Shown piece after piece: positions 26,753 through 35,025 of a DNA stretch of 64,000 nt. The position numbers and the translations under genes are program-made. Positions within the stretch are counted from its first letter, which is position 1; each line of letters opens with the position of its first letter. Source of the stretch: Chryseobacterium jejuense (lineage in GTDB: Bacteria; Bacteroidota; Bacteroidia; Flavobacteriales; Weeksellaceae). The notes under the pieces are model-generated. The model was given only the letters and a program-made list of their open reading frames with translations, searched no databases and was not told where the DNA came from. Location of the stretch: assembly GCF_900100075.1 (NCBI RefSeq), contig NZ_FNEG01000001.1:310001-374000 (forward strand), written 5' to 3'.

Positions 26753-26785
26753 CAAAAATAACTAAATTTGTGGTCTTAAAAGCAA
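26753..26785 (-). promoter_or_regulatory. methyltransferase-ZIP promoter (TTG-N22-TATTTTTG)
   Basis: Minus-strand TTG (26785-26783), 22-base spacer, TATTTTTG (26760-26753), both exact. Four bases separate the -7 element from the ATG at 26748. Confidence 0.55.
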
Positions 26786-26885
26786 AGTATTTTACAACAT
26801 GGAAAGATTGAAAAATTCAATTAACCGATGGTTTGGGTGGTTAATCTTTTAATTATTAATGCTTTAAAACTTTTAATTTAAAATT

Positions 26886-28052
26886 ATGGATATAGAAAAT
26901 CTACAAATACAGATCAAAACATTCTTCGGATTAGAACAAATTCTGGCGGAAGAAATCAAGAAATTAGGGGGAAGAAAGGTTGAAGTGAAAAACAGAGCGG
27001 TTAATTGTGAAGGAGATCTTGGTTTTCTTTATAAGATCAATTATTCTGCTAGAACGGCTTTAAAAATCCTGGTTCCGATCCACCAGTTTAAGGCTTTTAA
27101 CCAGCACCAGTTCTATGACAGATTATTCAAATTTGAATGGGATGAATTTATGGATGTAGATCAGTCTTTTTCTATTGATGCTACAGTAAATTCTGAAACC
27201 TTCAAGCATTCTCAGTTTGTGACTTTAAAAATGAAGGATGCTATTGTAGATTATTTTCAGGAGAAACATAAAAGACGCCCGAATGTAGAAACCAGAACTC
27301 CGGATATTAAGTTCCATCTTCATATTGACAGGGAATTAGTGATGATTTCTATGGACTCTTCAGGTGATGCTTTATTTAAAAGAGGATACAGAAGAGAGCA
27401 GGGCGAAGCTCCAATTAACGAGGTGTTGGCAAGCGGAATGTTACAATTGGCAGGTTGGGACGGAAAAGGTAACTTCCTTGATCCAATGTGTGGTTCCGGA
27501 ACATTACTGATTGAAGCAGCAATGATTGCTCTGGATCTTCCGGCTCAGATTTTCAGAAAAAGATTCGGATTTCAGAACTGGAAAAATTATGATGCTGATT
27601 TATTCTCTACAATTAAAGAATTTAGAATTAACAGAGTGAGGCAGTTTGATGGGAAGATTGTAGGGTATGATATTGATGCCAGAATGCTGAATGCAGCCAG
27701 AATGAATGTAGAGGCTGCTGAAATGGAGGATGTGATTGAAATCAGAAAACAAAATTTCTTTGATTCTAAAAAAGATCTTTTCCCATTATTAATGGTATTC
27801 AACCCACCTTATGATGAGAGAATTTCCATCAACGATGATGATTTCTATAAAAAGATAGGAGATACATTCAAAACGAATTATCCAAATACGCTTGCATGGT
27901 TAATTTCATCTGACCTGGAAGCCGTGAAAAAAATTGGGTTACGTCCATCAAGAAAAATCAAACTTTTCAACGGAAAGCTGGAAACAAGATTCTTACAATA
28001 TGAAATGTACGAGGGAACGAAGAAGATCCATAAATTAGAGGATAAATCTTAA
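26886..28052 (+). CDS. rlmL: THUMP-domain 23S rRNA guanine-N2 methyltransferase (RlmL-like)
   Basis: 388 residues. An N-terminal ferredoxin-like/THUMP region (about 1-160) binds RNA; the C-terminal methyltransferase has motif I FLDPMCGSGTLLIEAAM and motif IV FNPPYDER, typical of enzymes methylating exocyclic amino groups. This corresponds to the N-terminal (m2G2445) half of E. coli RlmKL; the RlmK part is absent. A small membrane protein gene begins seven bases after the stop. Confidence 0.9.
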   Translation: MDIENLQIQIKTFFGLEQILAEEIKKLGGRKVEVKNRAVNCEGDLGFLYKINYSARTALKILVPIHQFKAFNQHQFYDRLFKFEWDEFMDVDQSFSIDATVNSETFKHSQFVTLKMKDAIVDYFQEKHKRRPNVETRTPDIKFHLHIDRELVMISMDSSGDALFKRGYRREQGEAPINEVLASGMLQLAGWDGKGNFLDPMCGSGTLLIEAAMIALDLPAQIFRKRFGFQNWKNYDADLFSTIKEFRINRVRQFDGKIVGYDIDARMLNAARMNVEAAEMEDVIEIRKQNFFDSKKDLFPLLMVFNPPYDERISINDDDFYKKIGDTFKTNYPNTLAWLISSDLEAVKKIGLRPSRKIKLFNGKLETRFLQYEMYEGTKKIHKLEDKS

Positions 28053-28059
28053 ACAGAAT

Positions 28060-28461
28060 ATGTCCTGGAATATTTTTGAAATATTGGAAACTGCAGCAGA
28101 TGTATTTTCTGCTGTGGGTACCAGCCCAATAAAGGATTCTGAAGCTCGTGCCCGAAAGAAGGATAAGAAAAAAGATAAATATTTTACAGAGAAAGTCAGC
28201 GCAAAGTTTATTCTTGCGTCTGTCGTTCTCTTTTTTGTCGTTTTTCATAAACCTTTGCCAATAGGAGATCAAACAACAGCTTTAATTGTGTCTTCATTAA
28301 TAGGAACAGCTATTTCAGCTTTACTGTTTTTTCTTCTGAATCTTATGGAGCTTTACTATTTCAAAAGCATTTTCAAACTGCTTCTTTTCAGTTGTTCTGT
28401 GATTGCATTCTTTATTGCTTTGGTGATGTGTGTTTATTATAAATCAGGAGTGTTTATTTAA
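28060..28461 (+). CDS. hypothetical small membrane protein
   Basis: 133 residues: a charged N-terminus with a lysine-rich stretch (ARKKDKKKDKYF), then three hydrophobic helices (about 48-64, 72-95, 102-127). Unrecognised. It follows rlmL by seven bases and is probably co-transcribed with it. Confidence 0.65.
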   Translation: MSWNIFEILETAADVFSAVGTSPIKDSEARARKKDKKKDKYFTEKVSAKFILASVVLFFVVFHKPLPIGDQTTALIVSSLIGTAISALLFFLLNLMELYYFKSIFKLLLFSCSVIAFFIALVMCVYYKSGVFI

Positions 28462-28500
28462 GATCATAAAATTAATTCTCCAAATAAGCTGTTAAACTGT

Positions 28501-28531
28501 TTGTGGTTTCCTCCGCGAATAAGTAATTTTG
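28501..28531 (+). promoter_or_regulatory. promoter of the glycosyltransferase gene (TTG-N20-TAATTTTG)
   Basis: TTG (28501-28503, part of TTTG) and TAATTTTG (28524-28531), 20 bases apart, both exact; 13 bases before the TTG start codon. Confidence 0.6.
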
Positions 28532-28544
28532 AAAAATTTTCCAT

Positions 28545-29549
28545 TTGAAGCCTAGTATTTCCATTATTGTTGCCATTTACAACCGAAAGGATGAACTTTT
28601 CGAGTTGTTGACTTCTTTGACCCAACAGACTGATAAAGAGTTTGAGATTATTATCGTTGATGATGGATCAATTATCGATCTGAAACCTACGATCAGGAAT
28701 TTTGAAGAGATTCTAGATATTAAATATTTCAGAAAAGACAATTCCGGCCCGGGACTGACTAGAAATTATGGAGCGCAAAGAGCAGCTAATGAATGGCTGG
28801 TATTTGTAGACAGTGATGTGATTGTTGAAAAAGATTATATCGAACATATTAAAAAAGATATCTTAACGATTCCTTGTGATGCATTCGGTGGTGCTGATAA
28901 GGCTCATAAAGGTTTTAATTTGATGCAAAAAGCGATTTCTTATTCCATGACCTCTGTTTTTACTACTGGAGGAATCAGAGGAAGTAAGAAAGCGGTTTCA
29001 AAGTTTCAGCCCAGAAGTTTTAATATGGGCGTGAAGAAAGCAGTCTTTGAAAAAGTAGGTGGTTTTTCTGAAATGAGAATAGGAGAGGATCCGGATCTAT
29101 CGATGACTCTTTGGGAAAACGGATTTACAACTGCTTTTTTTGATGATATTGCAGTATATCATAAGCGTAGGGTAGATTTTGGGAAATTCTCCAAACAGGT
29201 GTACCAGTTTGGATGTGCGAGACCTATTCTTAATCAAAGGCATCCTAATTATGTGAAGATTTCCTTTGCTTTTCCTACCTTATTTATGTTAGGCTACATC
29301 ATGGGATTTATTGAATATTTTATGATGGGAAAAGGGTTTATTCTTTCTTTCTACGGATTGTATACTTTTTTGGTGCTTTTCCATGCTTTACTACTGACGA
29401 AAAATATCAGTATTGCAGGAATGGCTGTAATTTCTACTTATATTCAGATGTTTTCTTACGGATATGGATTCCTGAAATCCTGGATTTTACTGAATGTTTT
29501 GAGAATGAAGGCTGAGGATGCATTTCCGCACCATTATCACAAAAAGTAA
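28545..29549 (+). CDS. family 2 glycosyltransferase, membrane-associated
   Basis: 334 residues, start codon TTG at 28545; an in-frame stop at 28530-28532 and the promoter just upstream rule out an earlier start. The GT-A fold begins at once: SISIIVAIYNRKDELFELL, then IIIVDDGS and VFVDSDVIVEKDYI (DxD-type metal site) and the acceptor-side GEDPDLSMTLWENGF. Two or three hydrophobic helices near the C-terminus (about 245-320) anchor it to the inner membrane. Probably transfers a sugar for surface polysaccharide or glycolipid; donor and acceptor unknown. Confidence 0.92.
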   Translation: MKPSISIIVAIYNRKDELFELLTSLTQQTDKEFEIIIVDDGSIIDLKPTIRNFEEILDIKYFRKDNSGPGLTRNYGAQRAANEWLVFVDSDVIVEKDYIEHIKKDILTIPCDAFGGADKAHKGFNLMQKAISYSMTSVFTTGGIRGSKKAVSKFQPRSFNMGVKKAVFEKVGGFSEMRIGEDPDLSMTLWENGFTTAFFDDIAVYHKRRVDFGKFSKQVYQFGCARPILNQRHPNYVKISFAFPTLFMLGYIMGFIEYFMMGKGFILSFYGLYTFLVLFHALLLTKNISIAGMAVISTYIQMFSYGYGFLKSWILLNVLRMKAEDAFPHHYHKK

Positions 29550-29590
29550 TTGCGCAATTTTCTTGTTTTAAACGAAATAGGCACAGATGT

Positions 29591-29662
29591 ATTCAGTAGA
29601 AACAGGCTTTAGCCCGTTTACAATAAAAATAAAAATTCCATTGGCTTCAGCCAAAACCTAAT
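29591..29662. repeat. double-hairpin GGCTTTAGCC repeat, copy 1
   Basis: Hairpin 1 AACAGGCTTTAGCCCGTT (one A-C mismatch), A-rich linker, hairpin 2 TTGGCTTCAGCCAA, then AAACCTAAT. Same order as at 52447-52515 and 56602-56666. Lies between convergent genes. Confidence 0.8.
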
Positions 29663-29672
29663 AAAAAATAAA

Positions 29673-29704
29673 GAAGGCTGTTTCAAGTGAAACAGCCTTC
29701 TTTT
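29673..29704. terminator. bidirectional terminator, glycosyltransferase / PLP enzyme
   Basis: GAAGGCTGTTT / AAACAGCCTTC, 11-bp perfect stem (29673-29683, 29690-29700), T run after and A run before. Confidence 0.85.
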
Positions 29705-29716
29705 GTACAATAAAAT

Positions 29717-30943
29717 TTAGGATATAGAGATGTTTTCATGGTTAAGAACTCCTACTTTCAGCATACATTCTTTCATTTTATGGTAAGTTCTTTTGATATC
29801 GTGATCCAAACCGATGGAGAATCTGATTAATCCATCAGAAATACCTATTGAAGCACGTTCTTCTTCCGGAATCTCGGACGAAGTTGATTTTCCTGAACAG
29901 GAGAACAGGGTTTTGTAGAACCCTAAGCTCACGGCCAGATAACCAAGGTTTTCCGTCTGCATCATTTCCATCAGTTCATTGGCTTTTTCTGTAGTTCCGG
30001 CATCCAGTGTTAATAATCCTCCGAATCCGTATTCTTCATCAATCATACTTTTCATAAGTTCATGATTCTTGTGAGAAGGTAATCCCGGATAGGATATTTT
30101 TAAGCCATCCTGTTCAAACCTTTCGGCAAGATATAGGGCATTATGGCTATGCTGTTTTATTCTGATATGAAGGGTTCTCAGATTTTTAAGAATACTTGAA
30201 GCTCTTAAGCTGTCCATTGTTGGTCCCAACAGCATGCATGCTCCAGAGTTTACATTTTTAGTATCATCAATAAATGCCTGGCTGCTGCAATATACACCAC
30301 CTACAGTATCGCTGCTTCCGTTGATGAACTTTGTTAAGCTATGAATCACAACATCTGCCCCGAATAATTGAGGAGAGATGGAAAGCGGTGAAAATGTATT
30401 GTCTACAATGAGTTTTAAATTATGCTTTTTACAGATTTCAGAAAGTTTTCTAAGATCTGCCACTTCAAGTAACGGGTTGCTCACACTCTCACAATAGATG
30501 ACTTTTGTGCTAGGAGTAATTGCATTTTCTATAGACTCAAAATTATTGATGTCCACAAAAGTAGTTGCTACATTAAACTGTGGTAAAAAGTTTTTAAGGA
30601 AGGCATAGGTTCCCCCATAAATGGTTCTGCTTGAAATGATATGGTCTCCACTTTTGCATACCTGCATCAAAACAGAAGTAATAGCTCCCATTCCGGATGC
30701 TGTAACGTTGGCAGATTCTGTATTTTCCATTTTTGCCAGAGCTTGTGCCAGATAAAGATTCATGGGTGATGAATGTCTGGAATACAGATAGCATCCTTCT
30801 GCATTACCTTCAAAAGTATCAAACATGGTCTTTGCAGAAAGGAAAGTATAGGTAGAACTGTCAGAAATAGAAGGATTCACTCCTCCGAATTCGCCAAAAT
30901 ACTGAAGATCCTGGATCTCGTTGGCTGCGTTAAAGTTTTCCAT
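29717..30943 (-). CDS. Cys/Met-metabolism PLP enzyme (methionine gamma-lyase-like)
   Basis: 408 residues from the ATG at 30943 (MENFNAANE); another ATG lies two codons upstream. Fold type I PLP enzyme of the trans-sulfuration family: YSRHSSPMNLYLAQALAKME at the N-terminal substrate region, cofactor Asp in LIVDNTFSPL and PLP lysine in HSLTKFINGSSD. The loop TIYGGTYAFL has Gly where methionine gamma-lyase has its reactive Cys, so the exact reaction (gamma-lyase, cystathionine gamma-synthase or similar) is open. The gene is divergent from an Lrp-type regulator, a pairing usual for sulfur-amino-acid breakdown. Confidence 0.85.
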   Translation of the reverse strand: MENFNAANEIQDLQYFGEFGGVNPSISDSSTYTFLSAKTMFDTFEGNAEGCYLYSRHSSPMNLYLAQALAKMENTESANVTASGMGAITSVLMQVCKSGDHIISSRTIYGGTYAFLKNFLPQFNVATTFVDINNFESIENAITPSTKVIYCESVSNPLLEVADLRKLSEICKKHNLKLIVDNTFSPLSISPQLFGADVVIHSLTKFINGSSDTVGGVYCSSQAFIDDTKNVNSGACMLLGPTMDSLRASSILKNLRTLHIRIKQHSHNALYLAERFEQDGLKISYPGLPSHKNHELMKSMIDEEYGFGGLLTLDAGTTEKANELMEMMQTENLGYLAVSLGFYKTLFSCSGKSTSSEIPEEERASIGISDGLIRFSIGLDHDIKRTYHKMKECMLKVGVLNHENISIS

Positions 30944-31036
30944 AAGCATTGTTTTTATTTTACCAGCCTAATTTGCGCTATTTTCCTAATTATTACAACA
31001 TAAAATTGAATTTATAGAATATAAAACTGTAAAATA

Positions 31037-31069
31037 TTGTTTATTTAGAAAATATAATGGCTATATTCG
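31037..31069 (+). promoter_or_regulatory. promoter of the Lrp-type regulator (TTG-N22-TATATTCG)
   Basis: TTG (31037-31039) and TATATTCG (31062-31069; one mismatch to TAnnTTTG), 22 bases apart, 31 bases before the ATG. In the divergent region shared with the PLP enzyme. Confidence 0.45.
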
Positions 31070-31100
31070 GAGATATTAAACTTCCACCAAAAAATTATCT

Positions 31101-31559
31101 ATGGAACTTGACGATACGGATAAAAAACTGCTTCTGTTTTTACAGGAAGATTGTAAACAAACCACCAAAGAACTCTCCGGAAAGCTTGGATTATCAGTTA
31201 CAGCCATTTATGAACGAATAAAAAAAATGGAAAACGCCGGCGTTATTTCAAAATATGTAGCCTTATTGGATAAAAGTAAGGTGCAGCGTAATTTTATCAT
31301 TTTGTGCCATATAAAATTAACGCAGCATAAGAAAGAGTTTGTTCTACAGTTTGAAAAAGAAGTGATGAATCTCCAGGAAGTTACAGAATGCTTCCATGTA
31401 AGTGGAGATTACGATTATATCCTTAAAATAGGAGTAAGAGATATTGAAGACTACCGGAATTTTATGCTGACGAAGCTTACGACGCTTCAGCACATCGCAA
31501 GCACGCACAGCTCATTTATGATTTCCGAAGTAAAAAATACAACAGCAATCGCTTTGTGA
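31101..31559 (+). CDS. Lrp/AsnC-family transcriptional regulator
   Basis: 152 residues. An N-terminal winged helix (about 1-60, DDTDKKLLLFLQEDCKQTTK and LGLSVTAIYERIKKMENAG) precedes a RAM/AsnC effector-binding domain (about 70-148). Such proteins sense an amino acid. Divergent position indicates control of the trans-sulfuration-family enzyme, probably with methionine or cysteine as effector (inference). Confidence 0.93.
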   Translation: MELDDTDKKLLLFLQEDCKQTTKELSGKLGLSVTAIYERIKKMENAGVISKYVALLDKSKVQRNFIILCHIKLTQHKKEFVLQFEKEVMNLQEVTECFHVSGDYDYILKIGVRDIEDYRNFMLTKLTTLQHIASTHSSFMISEVKNTTAIAL

Positions 31560-31566
31560 GAGACAA

Positions 31567-31613
31567 AAAATCCCAAGAAGTTAAAGTGGTAAAATTAACT
31601 TCTTGGGATTTTT
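31567..31613. terminator. bidirectional terminator between the regulator and bestrophin genes
   Basis: AAATCCCAAGAAGTTA / TAACTTCTTGGGATTT, a 16-bp stem with runs of A and T on its sides. Confidence 0.85.
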
Positions 31614-31640
31614 AGAATTATTTATTGCTAATTACTCATG

Positions 31641-32672
31641 TTACACCAGGACTCCGTTTTTAGAAGCAATTGGATCAGGAAGGTCTGTTTCTCCCATCAT
31701 TTGAAGAAGATCAATTTCAATCGTTCGGCAGATGGAAAGCATAGGAACATCAAACATTAATCCTGCAAAAGGGTTTTCAGAATAATCACCTACCAATTCC
31801 ATAATAATATAGATCCATCCGATAATAATACAGAAAGGAATGGAAGTCCAGATTCCCCAATCTCCCAACTTAGCAAATTCATTCACAAGTCCTAAGGGAA
31901 GGAGGGTAATAAAAAGGATATTAAATACAAATGCTGTACTGGCAAATTGTCTTGGAGAAGGAAACTTTTTAATTCTTTCCGCCTGTCCCTGAAAACCATA
32001 AAACTCATTCAGATTGTTTTGAAGTTGTGTCTGATTGAAATCCGTGATAGCATTCATATTTTTTAATTCGTTGATATCTTTAGCTTGTTGTGAGATCAGG
32101 TAGGTCGCAAAGTTTTTATATTCACTTTTCAACTCATATTCTTCTTCTGAAAGATATTTATGTAAGAAAATAGGAGCTCTTCCATAGTCAGGAAAACCCG
32201 CTTTAATTAATCTGTTTCTTCTGAGATTAATATTCCCGAATTTATTATTTTCACTGCTGATATGTTCCCATTCTGTGGGTACCAAAAGCTGCTCACGGAA
32301 AGTGTATAGCCATGCAATATGACGATTGATGATCTTTTTCTTACGATCTTCAAGATCAAAAATACCTATTTCTTCATTTTTTGTATCAAAAGCCTGTACC
32401 ATGGAAGCAAATGAACGGCTGGAGTTCACAATTCCGCCCCATATTTTTCGGGCTTCCCAAAGTCGGTCATAAGCTTGGTTATTTTTAAAACCTACTAAGA
32501 AAGCTTCTGCAGTACCAATCAGTGCCACAGGAACCCATGGGATAGTCATCCAATGCCAGTTGAAGAAATAAAAAAGTACAGCAATCAGGGTACACCAGAT
32601 AGAAATTAAGATAAGATGTACACCAGATAGATTGAGAACCTGTTTATAGTTGACGTATTTTGTAGTAATCAT
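31641..32672 (-). CDS. bestrophin-family ion channel
   Basis: 343 residues. RFP-TM/bestrophin family (E. coli YneE, UPF0187): N-terminal helices with VNYKQVLNLSGVHLILISIW, the motif LVGFKNNQAYDRLWEARKIWGG, and late helices with the conserved PFAGLMFDVPMLSICRTIE segment. Bacterial members form pentameric channels, for which both anion and cation conduction have been reported. Inner membrane. Single gene. Confidence 0.92.
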   Translation of the reverse strand: MITTKYVNYKQVLNLSGVHLILISIWCTLIAVLFYFFNWHWMTIPWVPVALIGTAEAFLVGFKNNQAYDRLWEARKIWGGIVNSSRSFASMVQAFDTKNEEIGIFDLEDRKKKIINRHIAWLYTFREQLLVPTEWEHISSENNKFGNINLRRNRLIKAGFPDYGRAPIFLHKYLSEEEYELKSEYKNFATYLISQQAKDINELKNMNAITDFNQTQLQNNLNEFYGFQGQAERIKKFPSPRQFASTAFVFNILFITLLPLGLVNEFAKLGDWGIWTSIPFCIIIGWIYIIMELVGDYSENPFAGLMFDVPMLSICRTIEIDLLQMMGETDLPDPIASKNGVLV

Positions 32673-32832
32673 AAAGGAAATTGTGTTTTGTGTGCAGACA
32701 AAATAAGTACCAAACTTTAGGAGGGAGTATCATATAATGCCTGTTATAAATTCATGTTTCGGGTTTCTTTGAGGGATAATGTTCTAAAATTGAGTTTGAT
32801 AATCTTAAATAAAAGTAATGAAAAAAAAGCAT

Positions 32833-32860
32833 AAAAAAACCTCTAAATATTTTTAGAGGT
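32833..32860 (-). terminator. intrinsic terminator after the E1 gene
   Basis: ACCTCTAAA (32839-32847) / TTTAGAGGT (32852-32860) with a minus-strand T run. Confidence 0.8.
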
Positions 32861-32876
32861 CTCATTTTATATTGAT

Positions 32877-34949
32877 TTAATATTGTAGCATTTCTTCGAT
32901 CTTCCTGGAAAGCTTTTCTGCATTCGGAAGCATCTCTTTTTCCAGTACCAGATTGATAGGAACTGCAGGTACATCTAAAGAACCCATTGTTTCTACCGGA
33001 GCATCCAGATATCTGAAGCAATTTTTGGAAATACGGTGTGCAAAAGCTTCTGCAAACGAGTTGTTAAGCTGCTCTTCTGTAAGAACAATACACTTTCCAT
33101 GAGCTTTTACTCTTTCAAATACAAGTTCTTCATCCAAAGGAATTAAAGTTCTTAAATCTATTACTTCAACTTTTCCGTTAAAGTTCTTCGCTGCTTCTTT
33201 TGCCCAGTAAACACCCATTCCGTACGTTACAACTAATAAGGTTCTGCCTTTTTCCGTTTCATTTTTATCAGCTTCTATGATGATTTTTCCTTTTCCGAAT
33301 GGTAAAATATAATCCTCAGCAGGCTCAATGGTCTTTGCATCTTCCGTTCCCGGAACTTTACTCCAGTATAGTCCTTTATGCTCTAACATAACCACTGGAT
33401 TCGGGTCGTAATAAGCAGCTTTCAATAATCCTTTGAAATCTGCAGCGTTACTTGGATATGCTATTTTGATACCTTTAATATTAGCCAGAATACTTTCAAC
33501 ACTTCCACTATGGTAAGGTCCACCACCACCATAAGCTCCGATAGGAACACGAATGATGTTGCTCACAGGGAATTTTCCACCGCTTAAGTAACTTGATTTT
33601 GAAATTTCTGTAATTAATTGGTTAATTCCAGGGTAGATATAGTCAGCAAACTGAACTTCTACAATCGGTTTCAGTCCTACAGCACTCATCCCTGTTGTAG
33701 AACCAATAATATAAGCTTCCTGTATGGCTGTATTGAAAACTCTTTTGCTTCCAAACTTCTTTCCAAGAGTTACCGTTTCACGGAAAACTCCACCAATTCT
33801 TTCACCTACATCTTGTCCGTAAAGAAGAGCTTCAGGATGTTTCCACATCAATTCTTGTATGGCATGAATAGCTGCGTCTACCATCACAATCTTTTCACCA
33901 TTAGCAGGCTCACGAGTTCCTACTTCCTCGGTAATTGGAGTAGGAGCAAAGATGTGTTGCATTACGGTTTCAGGCTTTGGATCTTCAGCATTTTTAGCCT
34001 TTTCAAAAGCTTCTTCAGCTTCAAGACGTGCCTTTTTTGTGATTTGCTTTAAAAGATCTTCATCTGTACCTGTTTCCAGTAAGTGTTTTCTAAGGATTTC
34101 TCCCGGATCTTTAGCTCTATGTTTTGTTAAATCTTCTTCGTCTCTATAGAATTCTCTTCTTACTCCTGAAGTGTGGTGTCCGATTAATACTGTTTTTGCA
34201 CAAACAACCAGAGGTTTTCTCTCTGTTCTTACAAAATCTACAGCCTTTTTCATAGCTTCGAAACTTTCCACGAAATCAGTTCCGTCAACTCTCATTCTGC
34301 TTAATCCTGTAAACCCTGCTACAAAATCGTAGGCATCACAGGTTCTGGCTTCTTCTTTAGTTACGGAAATTCCCCATTCATTATCCTGAACAAGGAAAAT
34401 GATAGGGAGCTGATGTAATGCTGCAAATTGTAATGCTTCACTTACTTCACCTTCTGTTACAGAGTTGTCACCAAGACTGCAGATTACTACAGGATTGTTT
34501 TCAAACTGTTGAAGATTGAAATCCTGGATGTATTTTATTCCCTGTGCAACACCGGTTGTAGGGATAGTCTGCATTCCTGTTGCAGAACTTTGATGAATAA
34601 TCTTAGGTTTGTTTTCATCCCTGCTTGAAGGGTGGGAGTAATAGGATCTACCTCCTGAAAAAGGATCATCAGCTTTAGCCAATAATTGAAGCATCAATTG
34701 ATAAGGTTCAAAACCAATTCCTAGAAGAATGCTTTCGTCTCTGTAATAAGGAGAAACCCAGTCTTCTTTTTTTAATTGGTAAGCGGTTGCTAATTGGATG
34801 GCTTCGTGGCCTCTTGAAGTACTATGAACGTATTTACAGATGTTTCTGTTTTCCTCATAAATGTCGGCCATTGCTTTAGCAAGCATCATATGATTGTACG
34901 CTTTAAGTAAAATATCCTGAGAAACTTTTTCGTGAAGTGTATTTTCCAT
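32877..34949 (-). CDS. 2-oxoacid dehydrogenase E1, fused alpha and beta subunits
   Basis: 690 residues from the ATG at 34949. The alpha part (about 1-330) binds thiamine pyrophosphate (GDNSVTEGEVSEAL...DNEWGIS; GDN instead of the usual GDG). The beta part (about 355-690) has AIQELMWKHPEALLYGQDVG, the GRGG-like transketolase fold and the C-terminal domain. It decarboxylates branched-chain (or related) 2-oxo acids and passes the acyl group to E2, which is not in this window. Such alpha-beta fusions are common in Flavobacteriia. The promoter's -7 element ends six bases before the ATG. Confidence 0.93.
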   Translation of the reverse strand: MENTLHEKVSQDILLKAYNHMMLAKAMADIYEENRNICKYVHSTSRGHEAIQLATAYQLKKEDWVSPYYRDESILLGIGFEPYQLMLQLLAKADDPFSGGRSYYSHPSSRDENKPKIIHQSSATGMQTIPTTGVAQGIKYIQDFNLQQFENNPVVICSLGDNSVTEGEVSEALQFAALHQLPIIFLVQDNEWGISVTKEEARTCDAYDFVAGFTGLSRMRVDGTDFVESFEAMKKAVDFVRTERKPLVVCAKTVLIGHHTSGVRREFYRDEEDLTKHRAKDPGEILRKHLLETGTDEDLLKQITKKARLEAEEAFEKAKNAEDPKPETVMQHIFAPTPITEEVGTREPANGEKIVMVDAAIHAIQELMWKHPEALLYGQDVGERIGGVFRETVTLGKKFGSKRVFNTAIQEAYIIGSTTGMSAVGLKPIVEVQFADYIYPGINQLITEISKSSYLSGGKFPVSNIIRVPIGAYGGGGPYHSGSVESILANIKGIKIAYPSNAADFKGLLKAAYYDPNPVVMLEHKGLYWSKVPGTEDAKTIEPAEDYILPFGKGKIIIEADKNETEKGRTLLVVTYGMGVYWAKEAAKNFNGKVEVIDLRTLIPLDEELVFERVKAHGKCIVLTEEQLNNSFAEAFAHRISKNCFRYLDAPVETMGSLDVPAVPINLVLEKEMLPNAEKLSRKIEEMLQY

Positions 34950-34955
34950 AGGAAG

Positions 34956-34988
34956 CAAATATATATAAAAAAAACAAAATACTAACAA
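34956..34988 (-). promoter_or_regulatory. E1 promoter (TTG-N22-TATATTTG)
   Basis: Minus-strand TTG (34988-34986) and TATATTTG (34963-34956), 22 bases apart, both exact; only six bases precede the ATG. The TTG lies inside the palindrome at 34975-35002. Confidence 0.5.
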
Positions 34989-35002
34989 CTGTTAGTATTT
35001 TG
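34975..35002 (-). terminator. 28-bp palindrome: terminator of the decayed S8 gene, overlapping the E1 promoter
   Basis: 13-base arms CAAAATACTAACA (34975-34987) and TGTTAGTATTTTG (34990-35002) are exact complements around two bases. On the minus strand eight T follow, 24 bases after the stop of the S8 remnant. It aligns over 28 bases with the terminator of the intact S8 gene (35933-35960), with four compensated pair changes. Confidence 0.7.
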
Positions 35003-35025
35003 CAAAAAAAATATGAATTTGTTGA

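Noticed and set aside
26763..26770. Plus-strand TAAATTTG as the rlmL promoter
   Set aside because: No TTG at the right distance, more than 100 bases from the ATG, and it falls in the spacer of the opposing methyltransferase promoter.
34975..35002. Palindrome purely as a repressor operator
   Set aside because: Its alignment with the S8 terminator, position after the remnant's stop and T8 tail favour a terminator; the operator role is kept only as a secondary possibility.
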